Virus record (IMG/VR): IMGVR_UViG_3300030098_000891
Coordinates: 1-25,089 of that record
Source of the DNA: a virus
Strand: one strand, 5' to 3'
DNA length: 25,089 nt
Part shown: positions 15,417 to 22,753 of the stretch, in pieces
How the letters are laid out: every line of letters begins with the position of its first letter
Position numbering within the stretch: position 1 is the stretch's first letter
Made by a program: the position numbers and the translations under genes
Notes under the pieces: generated by a model
Database searches by the model: none
Seen by the model: only the letters and a program-made list of their open reading frames with translations
What the model was told of the DNA's origin: nothing

Positions 15417-16003
15417 TAGCTCCTCCTAAAAGCACTAAATCTAGTCTGAGGTATAGTCCTAGTTGTTTGTTGTTGTGAATCTATATTCCTAGCTTTAAGC
15501 ATAGCTTGATCTGCCATCTGAGTCATCATGTTCATAAGGCTAGAATCTCTAGCAATCGAAGAAGCAAAAGCAGAAGCTAACGCATACTGCAAAGCTATAG
15601 TAAAATAACTAGGGAAATTTTCTTCTGTTGCTCTGAATGTATAGTCGGCAATTACAGTATCTTGCGTAGATGTATCTGCATAAATCATATCGCCATAGAT
15701 CTGATATTCAATCTGACCATCATTAACTGTGACTGCATGAACAATCAGAGTATCAGAAGGAAGTTGATAAGCATAATCATATCTACCAGTCGGAGCATCA
15801 GTTAATCTATTTAAAACTGCTTGATTGGTTGCAAACCTCCAACGAGTATTAGATAAAGCAGATCTGCATATATCCTCATAAAGATTAGAAGCAACAAGAG
15901 ATTCAGTAGTTCCATCTGTAAAAGAAGTAATAGGCTCTGCTCCTATAAGGATTAAAGCTCTACTTGAAATATCTATTGAACTATCTGCAACTGTTGATGT
16001 CAT
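15416..16003 (-). CDS. Tail tubular protein A (T7 gp11-like gatekeeper)
   Basis: A 195-aa protein, nearly the same length as T7 gp11. Key parts are SSRALILIGAEPITSF (13-28), LYEDICRSALSNTRWRFATN (42-61) with the conserved Trp-Arg-Phe-Ala, PSDTLIVHAV, and a C-terminal Ala/Met-rich helix ending in an Arg/Ser tail. It forms the ring that joins the portal to the nozzle. Adjacent tail tube B supports the call. Its translation start is unusual: a stable hairpin lies between the Shine-Dalgarno sequence and the ATG (see 16001-16035). Confidence 0.88.
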   Translation of the reverse strand: MTSTVADSSIDISSRALILIGAEPITSFTDGTTESLVASNLYEDICRSALSNTRWRFATNQAVLNRLTDAPTGRYDYAYQLPSDTLIVHAVTVNDGQIEYQIYGDMIYADTSTQDTVIADYTFRATEENFPSYFTIALQYALASAFASSIARDSSLMNMMTQMADQAMLKARNIDSQQQTTRTIPQTRFSAFRRS

Positions 16004-16035
16004 GTGGTAAAGGGGAGTTGCCTCCCCTTCTCCTT
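16001..16035 (-). promoter_or_regulatory. Structured ribosome binding site: hairpin between Shine-Dalgarno and ATG
   Basis: On the minus strand AAGGAG (16030-16035) is followed at once by a perfect 8-bp stem, AAGGGGAG (16022-16029) pairing with its complement at 16010-16017, capped by the GNRA tetraloop GCAA (16018-16021). Then come six bases (taccac) and the ATG (16001-16003). The linear distance from AAGGAG to ATG is 26 bases, too long for good initiation, but folding the hairpin leaves only 6 bases. Known precedents exist in phage T4 (gene 25). A second weaker GGAG lies inside the stem. There is no U-run after the stem, so a terminator is unlikely. Confidence 0.7.
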
Positions 16036-16042
16036 AATTATT

Positions 16043-16309
16043 TTAGTCGCCATCTGTTTCGACAATAGCTGTACCATCAGATACATCTACTACAGAACCA
16101 GTGTTTGATAGTACGTTTACCCAATGAGTTGTTGGAGCATTGGTATCTGAAACGCAGATAACATCACGAACACTTAACATATTTGCAGCACTATTAAAAT
16201 AACCAGCACTGTTAACAGTCGCAATTGTGTCAGATGTTGAATAGTTCCAAAGTTTCGGACCATTTCCATTCATAGACCAAAGGGTTAAACCAGAAGCACT
16301 ATAAGCCAT
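16043..16309 (-). CDS. Small virion structural protein, possible head decoration (88 aa)
   Basis: An 88-aa beta-type protein: MAYSASGLTLWSMNGNGPKL, then NYSTSDTIATVNSAGYFNSA (22-41), then MLSVRDVICV, and an acidic end. The pattern of a Tyr/Ser-Thr-Asp-Thr segment, Gly-Tyr-Phe and a following (L/V)xxxDxIxV strand is familiar from short proteins next to capsid genes of many phages. A strong AGGAGGTAA site precedes the start, 11 bases after the capsid gene, so it is probably made in large amounts like the capsid protein. A head-decoration or head-fibre role is inferred; I know no firm function for the family. Confidence 0.7.
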   Translation of the reverse strand: MAYSASGLTLWSMNGNGPKLWNYSTSDTIATVNSAGYFNSAANMLSVRDVICVSDTNAPTTHWVNVLSNTGSVVDVSDGTAIVETDGD

Positions 16310-16320
16310 ATAATTACCTC

Positions 16321-17136
16321 CTAAGAATTGTTGTCTAAGACTTCATAGAGACCATTGTCATCAATGACACATGCTCCCATAGACATCATAGAAGTTGCAA
16401 GATGAGATGCTCTTTCTGGAACATAGTTTAGTTCAGTAGAAACATCAGCATTAATTCCTAACCCAATAGCAGAGGTGTGATAAGCCATACTCTTACCAGC
16501 AGTTACAGCAGAGCTAGAGAAGATATTGAAGCCCAAGAAGTTCTTCATTGTCATTCCTCCAGCATAAGGTAAATTCTGGTCGCCAACATAGTCAGAGCTT
16601 GCAAACTCAGTAATTAAGAATAAGTCTGCAAATCCCTTCGGATGCATAGCAAGAAATCTACCACCATCTTCTGGAATATCGGCAGCACCCATTGTTTCAA
16701 ATAATGAAAGCAAGTCAGCTTTTTCAAGAGCTGAACTTGTATCATGTATCTGAGTTGAGTTAGCACCAGCATCCATAGCTGTGATTAGAAGTTCATCAGT
16801 TTTACGACCAAGAGCAGAAGCAGCCGAAGTTGCTACAGCTTGTCGTTCATTGATGTTAGTCTTTAGTTCATCCAACTTGTCGATATATTCAGCAGCATAG
16901 TAGTCAGCCATTGTTGCTTCGACAGTTGTATGAGCTAATTCCATTGGAGTCACAAGACCATTTCTGGACTTGGTACTCGCACTACCAGTTCCAATCTTCT
17001 GGAAACGTACAACGCTTCCACTCACATTGTTTGCCATTCGTACAGTATTCCGTAGCTTAGAACCCATACGCTGATAAGCAAGGTGAACTTCAGACTCGAA
17101 CTGTTTAATAAAGGCTGTGTCGATTGAATTTGCCAT
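16321..17136 (-). CDS. Major capsid protein
   Basis: A 271-aa HK97-fold-type capsid protein of the small podovirus class. It begins MANSIDTAFIKQFESEVHLA and has an N-terminal helix with AYQRMGSKLRNTVRM, the E-loop-like region around VRFQKIGTGSA, ADYYAAEYIDKLDELKTNIN (77-96), the conserved ALGRKTDELLITAMDAG and a P-domain with MKNFLGFNIFSSS. The gene order (scaffold before, small structural protein and tail tube after) supports it. A strong AAGGAG site lies before the ATG. The 85 bases upstream (17137-17221) contain no gene; this is the largest gap inside the late operon and could hold a promoter or processing site for capsid overexpression, but I see no recognisable consensus. Confidence 0.88.
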   Translation of the reverse strand: MANSIDTAFIKQFESEVHLAYQRMGSKLRNTVRMANNVSGSVVRFQKIGTGSASTKSRNGLVTPMELAHTTVEATMADYYAAEYIDKLDELKTNINERQAVATSAASALGRKTDELLITAMDAGANSTQIHDTSSALEKADLLSLFETMGAADIPEDGGRFLAMHPKGFADLFLITEFASSDYVGDQNLPYAGGMTMKNFLGFNIFSSSAVTAGKSMAYHTSAIGLGINADVSTELNYVPERASHLATSMMSMGACVIDDNGLYEVLDNNS

Positions 17137-17221
17137 TTATTTAGCTCCTTAGTTAAAGTTTCAATTTACGCTTCAGATTATCCTGTGCATTTTTCAACGA
17201 AGTTATCCGTAAGGGCTTCTC

Positions 17222-17746
17222 TTAATGCAGTACGGGTCTTTCACTTATACTATTATTACACTCAAATTTATTTAAATTGCAATAGAAAACTCGTACAAAC
17301 TCATGTTCATGCACAAAATACTGTTGATTTTCTACTTCAAACCCTATCCATTTAAGCCATCTAATCGTTTTATCGTGATCAATAGGCACATAATTTTCCA
17401 CCACATCATAGCCAATAGAAAGAAAACTAAGAATTAATTTGCTATGTTTATAAAAAGATTTCCACATTTCATCTACATCTTTAGTACCTAAGAACCAAAT
17501 CTTTCCAGTATGCATATACTTATCCATAGGAGTAATCCCACACATAGCTATAGGTTTTCTTTTGTGGGTGATAGTAAATCCTTTAGATCCTTCCTCAATA
17601 AAAGGAACATTAAGAGCCATAGAAGGAGTTACGCCAACCAACGCACACTCCCTGATATCAGGTAAGCGCATATTATCGAGAACAATATCAACATCAGAAA
17701 GCACACATGGTCGAAACTCAAGGTTGCCTCTCTTGATATAAGTCAT
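17222..17746 (-). CDS. T7 gp13-like / GNAT-fold protein
   Basis: A 174-aa protein with an acetyltransferase-like layout: an opening strand (NLEFRPCVLSDVDIVLDNM), then KRKPIAMCGITPM (a beta-turn-beta like GNAT strands 3-4), WFLGTKDV, a long helix, and IDHDKTIRWLKWIGFEVE, the typical GNAT motif B end. T7 gp13 (internal virion protein A, DUF2833) has this appearance. No Arg/Gln-x-x-Gly-x-Gly/Ala acetyl-CoA loop is obvious, so catalysis is doubtful. It has no Shine-Dalgarno sequence; the ATG overlaps the stop of an 11-codon mini-ORF as TAATG, so it probably depends on coupling. In T7, gene 13 lies after the tail genes; here the gene sits between scaffold and capsid. Confidence 0.72.
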   Translation of the reverse strand: MTYIKRGNLEFRPCVLSDVDIVLDNMRLPDIRECALVGVTPSMALNVPFIEEGSKGFTITHKRKPIAMCGITPMDKYMHTGKIWFLGTKDVDEMWKSFYKHSKLILSFLSIGYDVVENYVPIDHDKTIRWLKWIGFEVENQQYFVHEHEFVRVFYCNLNKFECNNSISERPVLH

Positions 17747-17781
17747 TAGTATCTAGGCTTTTTTACTTTTTTCTTTGTCAT
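17746..17781 (-). CDS. 11-codon basic mini-ORF coupling scaffold to gp13-like gene
   Basis: The reading frame MTKKKVKKPRY begins with an ATG that overlaps the scaffold stop (ATGA, 17778-17781) and ends with a TAA that overlaps the ATG of the next gene (TAATG, 17744-17748). Six of 11 residues are Lys or Arg. The next gene lacks a Shine-Dalgarno sequence, and this mini-ORF bridges the 31-base gap so that ribosomes could pass from scaffold to gp13-like without release. It may only be a coupling device, or the basic peptide may itself be functional. Coincidence cannot be excluded for such a short frame. Confidence 0.5.
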   Translation of the reverse strand: MTKKKVKKPRY

Positions 17782-18494
17782 CTGTTGTAAAGCTTCTTAA
17801 ATCCGTTATCTACTTGAGATATAAATGCTGGATCTCGTTTAGATACATTCCAATATCTAGGGTCATTCATCATTTCCTTTAGCTTATCTTCATTAAGAAG
17901 AGCAGTAGGCTGAGAATTACCAGCAACAGTATTTTCTTTTAAGCCATCCATAATAATCTCAACAGCTCTTATGCCTTCAGCAGTAGAGCATAGTTCATCT
18001 ATCGCTCCTCTAACTTCTTCTGGAAATTGATTCTCAACAAAAAGACCAACAGCTTCTACTCTTTCTTGAGCATTGTCGCCTAACTGAGCCATCTCAGATT
18101 CTGGATTATATCCATCATTTGTAGCCTCATAAAACATTTCAATTCCTTTTTGGAACTCATCTTGCGAATAACCATTTTCAAAAGAATGGTCAGCCCACCA
18201 ATTAAGAAGCTCATTGTCTACTGCCTCTTCTTCATCAATAATTTCAGGTAAGAGATAGTCTCCGACTTCGGCTGGTCTGTCAGCAAAAGCTTCAGCTTGC
18301 ATTTCTTCCATAAATGACTGTCTTAACTCTTCTTCTTTTTGACCTATTTTCGACTCAAGATTAGCGTAAGAGTCAGCCAAATCTTCTGGTGAGTTAAATT
18401 TTTCTGGTAGCCACTCTGGTCTGCTGTCAGCATATTCTTGAGGGACTTCAATAGTTTCTTGATTTTCTTCTGTAGATTCTGTTTCATCATTCAT
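17778..18494 (-). CDS. Capsid assembly scaffolding protein
   Basis: A 238-aa, very acidic protein with an N-terminal disordered Glu/Thr segment, the conserved RPEWLPEKFNSPEDLADSYA (25-44) and a following helix LESKIGQKEEEL, both found in scaffolding proteins of T7-like phages. The middle contains a Trp-Trp motif (NWWADHSF) and helices; the C-terminus ends in a basic stretch (NGFKKLYNR) that would bind the capsid protein. It should form the internal scaffold and leave before DNA packaging. It overlaps the previous gene by 8 bases and has an AAGGTG site. Confidence 0.87.
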   Translation of the reverse strand: MNDETESTEENQETIEVPQEYADSRPEWLPEKFNSPEDLADSYANLESKIGQKEEELRQSFMEEMQAEAFADRPAEVGDYLLPEIIDEEEAVDNELLNWWADHSFENGYSQDEFQKGIEMFYEATNDGYNPESEMAQLGDNAQERVEAVGLFVENQFPEEVRGAIDELCSTAEGIRAVEIIMDGLKENTVAGNSQPTALLNEDKLKEMMNDPRYWNVSKRDPAFISQVDNGFKKLYNR

Positions 18495-18756
18495 TTGATT
18501 TCACCTTATGACCATGTTGTATTCTTCTTTCGATTAAGCCAACAATAAATCGCTGACCTTCTGCGTGTCGAAGCGTATCATTCGTTACTGCCGAACCATG
18601 TACTGCTTCTATAGTTATACTCCTCAAATATTTAATAACCTCTATACCAGCTGGTGTAGTAAACAGAGAAGTAAAATGTAAAGATATTCTTTGTTCATCA
18701 TCTGTTCCTCGTGGGAATCCATCAAGATGACTTATATTAGGCTTGGATTTGTTCAC
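18487..18756 (-). CDS. Small Bbp19-like protein between portal and scaffold
   Basis: An 89-aa protein. The segment LFTTPAGIEVIKYLRSITI (31-49) followed by AVTNDTLRHAEGQRFIVGLI (56-75) matches the theme of Bbp19-like phage proteins (a short helical unit with TPxGxxVLxxL and a later EGxR helix), which commonly stand at this position. Function is unknown. It overlaps the portal gene by 20 bases and the scaffold by 8, so all three are coupled. The family assignment is from memory of the pattern. Confidence 0.72.
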   Translation of the reverse strand: MNKSKPNISHLDGFPRGTDDEQRISLHFTSLFTTPAGIEVIKYLRSITIEAVHGSAVTNDTLRHAEGQRFIVGLIERRIQHGHKVKSNE

Positions 18757-20323
18757 CTTGCATTGCTCCTTGTTGTTGCATTTCCATTTGTTGCTGTTGC
18801 ATTTGTTGAGCCATAGCTATTATTTGTTTTCTTTCTTCAAGATCTCTAATTAAATAATCTGGTACTCCAAATTTTTTAGCTAAATAAGCAGCCGTTTCTT
18901 CAGAATTAACAAGTATATTCACCAACTCTGGACCGAATCTTCCTTGAACTAATTCTAAGAATCTACTGACTGAAGTAATATCTTGATTAGCTTGAGCTTG
19001 AGATAGTGGAGAAACAGAACGAACTTTAACTTGACGACCATTTATAGTCGGAATTTTAATTCGATTTTGTTTCTTTAAAATATAAACAACTCTTTGAAGA
19101 ACTGGCTGAACTAACTCAGCTTGGAGTCTACCAAACGCAGATCCTATTCTTCTACTCAAATCAGCCATACGTTCTGCAATCTCAGTCGCACTAGCTGGAG
19201 TTCGATCTGGATTCCCAAGCATATCATTATACAAAGCTCTTTTAATATTAAGCCTCATGTCTGAAAGAATAAGATTAGCTACATCAAATGATCCAGCAGC
19301 TTGAACTGGTTGCAAACCTTGAGAGTTAGGAGCTTTAGGAATAACTGTTCCAGGCACTAGATTAATTGTATCTGGATTAATAACACCATCATCATCCATT
19401 TGATAGACACCAGATATAGCCATCTGTGCATTTTCTAAAATTAATTCTATTGTAAGATTGGTAGTCTTGATTGCACTTAATGCATTAATAAGTGGACCTC
19501 GACCATAGACTGCACCTGGATCTTTACTCCACCTAAAGCAAACAAACGGATTACTACCAGTGCCTTTATAAGTTTCATACTTTAATAAAGATTTAGAATT
19601 AATTTCAAATATTATGCAGTAATAAGCATCTTCATTTGGTAAAGAATAATTCTTACAAACTATTTCTAAAACTTTTGTTTTTCCTTCTGGATTTGCATTT
19701 ATTGAACTTTGAAGCTTTGGATTAACAGTAGCTTTAGGATAAAGAATACTTATATCAGAATACCTAACGTCCCTTTCCCTAAATACATGATCAATCTTAT
19801 CATCAGGACCAACATCCAAAACGACATGAGGTAAAGGCAAAGCAGTAAAATTAATAGGGTTAACAGAGTCACCCTCTTCGACATGAAGAACCCCAGTCCC
19901 AATAGCAAGATCCATAAAAGATTCATGAACTTCTTGACCAAAGTTTGAGTTCTGCAATATCTCAAAGACATAATCAGTTACTCCATCAAGATCATTATTA
20001 ATTGCTTCTCTATTTTCTTTTGGAATTTCAGAGCCAGCAGTAAAGTCAGCCCACCTAGCAAAGTTAGGAACTAACCCAGCTTGAAGTCTTGATGCAAACT
20101 CTTGAACACCAACAACAGCAGTTTCATCAAAGATTTTGTCATCTCTTCTTTCTCCTAGCGATTGAGAAGAAAAAGTTTGTCTCATAGGAAGAGCATATTC
20201 ATAACACTCATCAAATAAACTTTCCCATCTTTGGCGAACAGACTTAGCTTTTTCATATCTTTTTAAATAAAGATCTACTAATTCTTGTTCATTAGAAGCT
20301 TGTGCGTTTAAAGGTAAAGCCAT
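18737..20323 (-). CDS. Portal (head-tail connector) protein
   Basis: A 528-aa protein matching the head-tail connector family: an N-terminal helix with LYLKRYEKAKSVRQRWESLF, then YEYALPMRQTF, KIFDETAVVGVQEFASRLQA (64-83) and GLVPNFARWADFTAG, which are the hallmark sequence blocks of T7-type portals. The wing/stem region includes VCFRWSKDPGAVYGRGPLIN-like sequence and RTPASATEIAERM. The last 25 residues are almost pure Gln/Met (MAQQMQQQQMEMQQQ), a low-complexity tail. It forms the dodecameric channel for packaging and ejection. It starts 13 bases from the TerL-proximal Gly-rich gene's end region and has only a weak ribosome binding site. Confidence 0.9.
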   Translation of the reverse strand: MALPLNAQASNEQELVDLYLKRYEKAKSVRQRWESLFDECYEYALPMRQTFSSQSLGERRDDKIFDETAVVGVQEFASRLQAGLVPNFARWADFTAGSEIPKENREAINNDLDGVTDYVFEILQNSNFGQEVHESFMDLAIGTGVLHVEEGDSVNPINFTALPLPHVVLDVGPDDKIDHVFRERDVRYSDISILYPKATVNPKLQSSINANPEGKTKVLEIVCKNYSLPNEDAYYCIIFEINSKSLLKYETYKGTGSNPFVCFRWSKDPGAVYGRGPLINALSAIKTTNLTIELILENAQMAISGVYQMDDDGVINPDTINLVPGTVIPKAPNSQGLQPVQAAGSFDVANLILSDMRLNIKRALYNDMLGNPDRTPASATEIAERMADLSRRIGSAFGRLQAELVQPVLQRVVYILKKQNRIKIPTINGRQVKVRSVSPLSQAQANQDITSVSRFLELVQGRFGPELVNILVNSEETAAYLAKKFGVPDYLIRDLEERKQIIAMAQQMQQQQMEMQQQGAMQGEQIQA

Positions 20324-20326
20324 TTA

Positions 20327-20596
20327 TTAGCCCAACATATTATTTCTGTAGCCAATACCACCTCTAGGAGATGTATACAAAGCTCTTCTTCCTCTACTTC
20401 CTCGAACAACTTTACGACCAGTATCATAAGTTAAAGAGGTTTGAATCGGCTGTTGTTCAGCAATAGTCTCTTCTTTTTCGTCTTGCCTTCTTTGGATTGT
20501 CTTTTGCTTTTCTTCTTTTTCTTGCTCTTTCTGAGCAATGTCTACTTCATCTTCTTTTGGTTCTGGATCAGAACCACCACCACCACCAAAACACAT
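20327..20596 (-). CDS. Small Gly-rich MCFGGG protein next to portal (89 aa)
   Basis: The start is set at 20596 (MCFGGGGGSDPEPKEDEVDI) because AAGGAG stands 6 bases before it; longer frames begin inside the terminase gene and lack a site. The protein has a Cys/Gly-rich head, a highly charged Glu/Lys/Gln middle (residues 18-52) and a C-terminus with TGRKVVRGSRGRRALYTSPR. Short proteins beginning MCFGGG occur beside portals in many podoviruses and have no assigned function. No membrane segment is seen. A connector-associated role is inferred from position only. Confidence 0.72.
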   Translation of the reverse strand: MCFGGGGGSDPEPKEDEVDIAQKEQEKEEKQKTIQRRQDEKEETIAEQQPIQTSLTYDTGRKVVRGSRGRRALYTSPRGGIGYRNNMLG

Positions 20597-20606
20597 ATCA
20601 ATCTCC

Positions 20607-22127
20607 TTATAGTCTATTCCAAAAGCTAGTCTTATTTCTATTAATAGGCGATCTTTTAAAAATATCAAAGCCTTTTCTTGCATTGAAAGCCTTGACTGGT
20701 TTCTGACCAGAGATCAAAGATCTGCCTTCTCCAGCTCCCAACATCAAATATTGAAGAGCATCATGCACATGAGAGTACATATTTTTCTCAGGTTTATCAG
20801 TATATCTTTCACCTGATACTTGCATCCTTCTATAACAATAGCCACCTTGAAATCCTTTAATAAGTTGAGGACACCTTCTATCAATCATGAAAGCTGGCTT
20901 ACCATCTGACATTTTAGTTAATTGAGAAGAAACAGATTCAAGTCTTAGGTCTACGCTGTTACTTGGAGCTGGCACAGCTTTTAATCCAGCACCTCTCATA
21001 ATTTGAAACGGAGTTGATTCATCTGTTTGCGCCCTGAAATCTCCTGCTGGATCTCCATATATATAGATATCAAGACCAGAAAACCTAGTAGCTATTTCTT
21101 GTCGGAGCAGTTCAGCAAACCTAACAATCCCCATATCAATAGCAACAATCTCAGATTGAATTAACCAACGACCTCGAACCTTCTGACCAAACACAGCAGA
21201 GGGAGTAAGCCCAAAGTCAACACCAATGTAAAGAGGAACACCGACAGCAATAGGGATTTCTTCTTCAGCTAAATGAGTCTCACTAACAAAGTCAGGATAT
21301 ACTGGCTTACCTTCCTGAATCATTCCCAGCCGATTCATAACATAAACATCTATCCAACTTTTAGTCTTACCTCGAATAAGATTCGGATAATAAGTTTCTA
21401 AGATGTTTTGTTTATTCTCTGCTTTTTTATTAAGAGAATAAGAAGTGATTTCATTCTGTTCATTTTTAACTTCCAGCATAGCGGCTGGCTGTATAAAGAA
21501 CTTCCAGTTGTCAGGCTTTACTAACATGGTCGCTTGCTCTCTTGGTATATGATCTGGTATCGGAACTTCCCCAGCCATGATAGCCCACCAATGATCTTCC
21601 TCTGGTGCGTTAGTATCACAGATAACACCAGACCAACTAGCACCACCCTCTCTCATACTTGGGAATCTACCGACACGCATAGTACACGCATCAATAATAC
21701 TCTTCGGAATCTCTCTAGCTTCGTTGACCCATATCCCAGTTAGTTCCAGAGAAAGAAGTTTCTTTACATCTTCTGGTCTGTCTAACGCTAAGAAGATTAC
21801 TTCCAGGTCAAGATCATTTACTTTGATGTGATGAGTATAAGGAACTGACCAATGAAAGTTTCCCCAGTCTGATTCTGGAAACCAATCAAGCCAAGTCTTA
21901 ATGGTAGTAGTTCTTAACTGAGGATTGGTGTTTCGGATAACAGCCCACCTCGATCTCCGAACTCCATCTTCATTCGGCTTCTGCTCTAATGCTCTTCTAA
22001 ATACTTCAACACAACAACCAACAGATTTACCAGAGCCGACTGGACCTCGAATCCCACGAAAGAAACTACTATCCTTCATAAAATTTTTAAGGACTTCTCC
22101 GTCTGGTTTGTACTTGAAGTCTGTCAC
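20607..22127 (-). CDS. Terminase large subunit
   Basis: A 506-aa packaging motor with both domains. ATPase: Walker A GPVGSGKS (28-35), Walker B with LTGIWVNEARE (129-139; catalytic Glu136) and a following coupling segment TNAPEEDHWW. Nuclease: first acidic residue in VDFG (Asp304), second in YGDPAGD (Asp359/Asp363) and third in HVHDALQYL (Asp456). It translocates DNA into the prohead through the portal and cuts concatemers. The start codon is GTG, standing directly after the TAA of the previous gene. Placed in front of the head genes, unlike T7, where the terminases are at the genome end. The fold, residues and length all fit. Confidence 0.95.
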   Translation of the reverse strand: MTDFKYKPDGEVLKNFMKDSSFFRGIRGPVGSGKSVGCCVEVFRRALEQKPNEDGVRRSRWAVIRNTNPQLRTTTIKTWLDWFPESDWGNFHWSVPYTHHIKVNDLDLEVIFLALDRPEDVKKLLSLELTGIWVNEAREIPKSIIDACTMRVGRFPSMREGGASWSGVICDTNAPEEDHWWAIMAGEVPIPDHIPREQATMLVKPDNWKFFIQPAAMLEVKNEQNEITSYSLNKKAENKQNILETYYPNLIRGKTKSWIDVYVMNRLGMIQEGKPVYPDFVSETHLAEEEIPIAVGVPLYIGVDFGLTPSAVFGQKVRGRWLIQSEIVAIDMGIVRFAELLRQEIATRFSGLDIYIYGDPAGDFRAQTDESTPFQIMRGAGLKAVPAPSNSVDLRLESVSSQLTKMSDGKPAFMIDRRCPQLIKGFQGGYCYRRMQVSGERYTDKPEKNMYSHVHDALQYLMLGAGEGRSLISGQKPVKAFNARKGFDIFKRSPINRNKTSFWNRL

Positions 22128-22556
22128 TTATTTATTTTTTAATTCTTTCTTTATTTTTGTCGCATTAACAAAAGGAAGATTTTTAATAAAAGACCCATAC
22201 TGATAGTCTAGGTTCTTTTTCACATTACCTTTAAATTGTTTAAGTTTTTTTAATCTTTTGCTCCAAAGATCTTCAGTATGTTGCCGTTGAAGTTCGGCTG
22301 ATTTATTCATACCTTCGCCAACATTGTTGACACCTGATTTAATTAACTTCCATAAAGGGTTTGGTTTTTTTGGTTGCTTTCTACCATAGTCACTTTGGAA
22401 TGTTCTAGCTCTTTCTACATTCTCATTATACATTCTCATAAGACCTTCGTCTTTATCTTTTAGCTTTTTCTTTTTTTTGCCATGTAAATTTGGTCTTTCT
22501 TTTTGATAAGCAAATTGCCTCTTAAGTATGTTTAAAAATTTTTTGTTATCACTCAT
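22128..22556 (-). CDS. Basic protein of unknown function (142 aa)
   Basis: Not recognised. It is strongly Lys-rich, with a run HGKKKKKLKDKDEG (25-38), KQPKKPNPLWKLIKSG and a C-terminus KIKKELKNK. Predicted helical with no membrane helix and no catalytic motif. A good AGGAGATAAC site precedes the ATG, and its TAA abuts the GTG of the large terminase, so it is cotranslated with it. Nucleic acid binding or a packaging-linked role is an inference from charge and position. It could also be a virion protein. Confidence 0.65.
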   Translation of the reverse strand: MSDNKKFLNILKRQFAYQKERPNLHGKKKKKLKDKDEGLMRMYNENVERARTFQSDYGRKQPKKPNPLWKLIKSGVNNVGEGMNKSAELQRQHTEDLWSKRLKKLKQFKGNVKKNLDYQYGSFIKNLPFVNATKIKKELKNK

Positions 22557-22558
22557 TG

Positions 22559-22753
22559 TTATCTCCTATCTATGTTGTAATCTCTGCCTACCTTTTTGAG
22601 GTGGTCAAGTGTCTCAGGTAGTAGAGAAGAAATAAGTTTATCGGCTTCTCTGTCAGTAATAAAATCTTTAGGGTAGTATTTAAGATGTACGTTCTTAACT
22701 ACCACCCTTAAAAGACTTCTATCTTCTACGGATAGTTTATGCTCGAAAGACAT
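22559..22753 (-). CDS. Small protein of unknown function (64 aa)
   Basis: Begins MSFEHKLSVEDRSLLRVVVK and ends DYNIDRR. It is soluble, with mixed charge and two or three likely helices. The ATG overlaps the preceding stop as TAATG (22751-22755), and the next gene begins 3 bases after its end, so it is part of the same coupled series. No family recognised. Confidence 0.62.
   Translation of the reverse strand: MSFEHKLSVEDRSLLRVVVKNVHLKYYPKDFITDREADKLISSLLPETLDHLKKVGRDYNIDRR

Noticed and set aside
16010-16029. GC-rich hairpin as an intrinsic terminator after the capsid genes
   Set aside because: There is no U-run after the stem on the minus strand, and the hairpin sits between a ribosome site and a start codon.
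17750-17775. Slippery A AAA AAG heptamers within the mini-ORF, suggesting -1 frameshifting
   Set aside because: After a -1 slip the frame meets TAG two codons later, and no fusion to the gp13-like frame results.
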